From positions 5,773,959 through 5,837,958 of the forward strand of contig NW_020954626.1 in NCBI RefSeq assembly GCF_900497805.2: a stretch of DNA of 64,000 nucleotides, read 5' to 3'. This DNA is from Vombatus ursinus (taxonomy: Eukaryota; Chordata; Mammalia; Diprotodontia; Vombatidae). The notes beneath the pieces are model-generated. The model made no database searches and was not told where the DNA came from. It was given only the letters and a program-made list of their open reading frames with translations. Shown one piece after another: positions 62,771 through 64,000 of the stretch. Made by a program: the position numbers and the translations under genes. Position 1 is the first letter of the stretch. Each line of letters starts with the position of its first letter.

Positions 62771-63460
62771 GATTGGCTAATATAACAGAAAAGGAAAATG
62801 ATGGTGTTAGACAAGACGTGGGAAAATGGGGACACTAATGCATTGTTGGTGGAGTTGTGAACTGATCCAACCATTCTAGAGAACAATTTGGAACTATGCC
62901 CAAAGGACAACCAAACTGTGTATACCCTTTGATACAGCAATACCACTACTAGGTCTGTATCCCAAAGAGATCATAAAAAAGGGAAAGGACCCACATGTAC
63001 AAAAATATTTATAGCAGCTCTTTTTGTGGTGGCCAAGAATTGGAAACTGAGGGATATACATCAATTGGGGAATGGGTGAACAAATTGTGGCATATGAATG
63101 TAACGGAATATTATTGTGCTGTAAGAAATGAGGAGCCGGCAAACTTCAGAAAAACCTGGAAAGGCTTACATAAAGTGATACTAAGTGAAGTGAGCATAAC
63201 CAGAAGAACATTGTACACATTAACAGCCACATTGTACAATGACTGACTTTGATAAAGTTAGCTCTTCTCAGCAATGCAAGGATCTAAGACAACTCCAAAA
63301 GACTCATGGTGCCACATCCATGAATACAGATGGAAGCATACTATTTGTTCTCTTCTTTGTTGTTTTGTTTCTTTTCTTCTTTCTTGTGGTTGCTTCCAGT
63401 GGCTCTAATTCTTCTTTACAACATGACTAATGTGAAAATGTGTTTAATATTTTCTTTTTT
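62771..63460 (+). mobile_element. L1 LINE ORF2 C-terminus and 3' UTR
   Basis: agattggctaatataacaga leads into the decayed ORF2 end: MYKNIYSSSFCGGQELETEG, SIGEWVNKLWHMNVTEYYCA, EEPANFRKTWKGLHKVIL, RRTLYTLTATLYND, stop at 63243. The 3' UTR follows and is cut at about 63460. About 3 kb of ORF2 is missing relative to a full L1. Confidence 0.87.
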
Positions 63461-63474
63461 TAAAACTTTATTTT

Positions 63475-64000
63475 TATTGTTTTTTTCTTTTCTTTTTTTT
63501 TTGCATTTTACCCCTCTTCTTTTTTATTTATTAATTATTTTTAGTTTTCAACATTCATTTCCACAGGATTTTGAGTTCTAAATTTTCTCCCCATCTCATC
63601 CCTCTCCCTAACCCCAAGACGGCGTGCATTCTGAATACCCCTTCCCCTAATCTGCCCTCCCTTCTATCTCCCCCTCCTTCTCTTATCCCCTTTCCCTTCT
63701 ATTTTCCTGTAGGGCAAGATAGATTTCTGTACCCCATTGCCTGTATATCTTATTTCCCAGTTGCATGTGAAAACAATTTTTAACATATGCTTTTAAAACT
63801 TTGGGTTCCAAATTTTCTCCCTTCCTCCCTCCCCACCCACCCTCATTGAGAAGGCAAGCAACTCGATACAGGTTATACACGTGTAGTCATGCAAAACACT
63901 TCCGTAGTAGTCATGTTGTGGAAAACTAACTCTATTTCCCTTCATCCTATCCCACCCTCCCACTTATTCTATTCTTTCTTTTGACTCTGTCCCTCCTCAG
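63475..64000 (-). mobile_element. L1 LINE 3' end, minus strand, runs off the window
   Basis: T-rich start, then gttttcaacattcatttcca, caggattttgagttctaaat, ctcccttcctccctccccac, cactcgtag-like 3' UTR blocks also seen in antisense at 50501-50650. It lies tail to tail with the preceding L1; its 5' side is outside the window. Confidence 0.75.

Larger units (their letters stand above)
22262..64000 (+). other. Putative very large UNC13 intron (open at right edge)
   Basis: No UNC13 exon was recognised after exon D for at least 41.7 kb, although the MUN region and C2C domain should still follow. UNC13C is known as a very long gene, so a giant repeat-filled intron is plausible. A short exon missed by eye is also possible. 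Confidence 0.6.

Overview
This window looks like nuclear DNA of a marsupial. It is AT-rich and dense with tRNA-derived CORE-SINEs of marsupial type, L2 and CR1/L3 LINE relics, RTE-clade LINEs with an RTE-tailed SINE, marsupial-type L1 and small hAT elements. I cannot name the species. No bacterial gene, CRISPR array, rRNA or tRNA gene, and no LTR or viral element, was recognised.

The only host gene is a plus-strand stretch of an UNC13 (Munc13) synaptic vesicle-priming gene, most likely UNC13C. Four in-frame coding exons lie at 9598-9754, 17146-17214, 19531-19620 and 22133-22261. They join without a phase shift into about 148 residues of the MUN-domain region. The introns are 7.4, 2.3 and 2.5 kb. 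From 22262 to the window end (over 41.7 kb) I find no further exon, so that part is read as one very large intron.

Layout: 1-9.6 kb is upstream intron with SINEs, L2, a nested L2/RTE-SINE/SINE block at 7.2-8.05 kb and an RTE/BovB-like endonuclease relic near 8.3 kb. From 9.6 to 22.3 kb lie the exons, together with two local copies within the gene: an inverted copy of exon 3 with its splice flanks (15003-15180) and a 137-base direct copy from the next intron (15871-16007) lodged in an RTE relic. From 22.3 to 48 kb there is intron filled with L2, SINEs, two L1 3' ends, a CR1/L3 relic, microsatellites (one holding a 10-N gap) and a hAT MITE. From 48.3 to 53.1 kb an L2 is interrupted by an RTE LINE, which is itself interrupted by a twin-primed (internally inverted) L1; target duplications are visible at both levels. 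From 53 to 61 kb there are more SINE and L2 pieces and a second hAT MITE. From 61.0 to 63.46 kb a plus-strand L1 has its middle replaced by a 95-base antisense RTE patch, and a minus-strand L1 3' end then runs off the right edge.

I found no new multi-gene system. The notable features are structural: templated duplications inside UNC13, one of them an antisense exon copy, and chimeric or nested LINE insertions whose joints can still be read.
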